From NCBI GenBank assembly GCA_905221605.1, contig CAJNDS010002461.1, positions 62,001 to 126,000 of the forward strand: DNA of 64,000 bases, read 5' to 3'. Under the pieces are notes generated by a model, which did not search any database, was not told where the DNA came from, and was given only the letters and a program-made list of their open reading frames with translations. The stretch comes from Symbiodinium natans (Eukaryota > Sar > Dinophyceae > Suessiales > Symbiodiniaceae). Below, piece by piece: positions 63,969-64,000 of the stretch (within the stretch, counting starts at the first letter, position 1; every line of letters starts with the position of its first letter). The translations under genes were made by a program, and so were the position numbers.

Positions 63969-64000
63969 CGAGTCAAGTCACACGGCGCGATGTAGGGGGC

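Noticed and set aside
1-64000. Dinoflagellate spliced-leader relics (core CCATTTTGGCTCAAG)
   Set aside because: Scanned by eye on both strands; only partial words such as GGGCTCAAG near 42,612 and 42,757 were found, which are parts of a local repeat.

Overview
The window looks like nuclear DNA of a dinoflagellate. Genus and species cannot be told from the sequence. The best evidence is a minus-strand gene at 42.9-44.3 kb. Its reading frame is restored only by removing six very short introns (43-63 nt). One has a GT donor, four have GC and one has GA, and every junction has the form AG|G...AG|G. That is the known dinoflagellate splice pattern. Many degenerate TTTAGGG-type blocks, the heavy load of satellites, and genes cut into short exons agree with this. 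No bacterial operons, rRNA, tRNA, CRISPR array or spliced-leader relic were seen.

Layout. 1-8.7 kb: unique sequence with protein-like minus-strand fragments at 1.4-2.3 and 6.4-7.8 kb, and microsatellites near 8 kb. 8,707-16,633: nine-plus units of a ~870-bp satellite. 16.6-18.6 kb: unique and degenerate telomere-like sequence, microsatellites and a 155-bp foldback element, then a 100-N gap. 18,708-20,953: a second stretch of the same satellite, ending inside a protein-like region. 21-32 kb: mostly unique sequence with scattered candidate exons and an AT-rich island at 27.4-28.85 kb. 32,226-35,155: about 27 copies of a 112-bp minisatellite. 35.4-36.5 kb and 48.5-49.8 kb: two fields of a degenerate short repeat (core TTTGCTTAGTGTCCCACTAT). 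37.7-40.7 kb: a Mutator-like transposase gene with a SWIM zinc finger. 42.9-44.3 kb: the SAP-repeat gene. 44.3-45.8 kb: a G-rich satellite touching the upstream edge of that gene. 46.4-47.1 kb: three 241-bp repeats, each with a telomere-like block. 50-64 kb: low-repeat sequence with several candidate exons, mostly minus strand, and simple repeats.

Two loci are recognised with confidence: the MULE-type transposase and the SAP-repeat protein. The other coding entries are exon-like open stretches, called from composition, splice-like borders or continuity across frames. They have no assigned function and some may be chance ORFs. Most long ORFs inside the satellites are artefacts of repetition.
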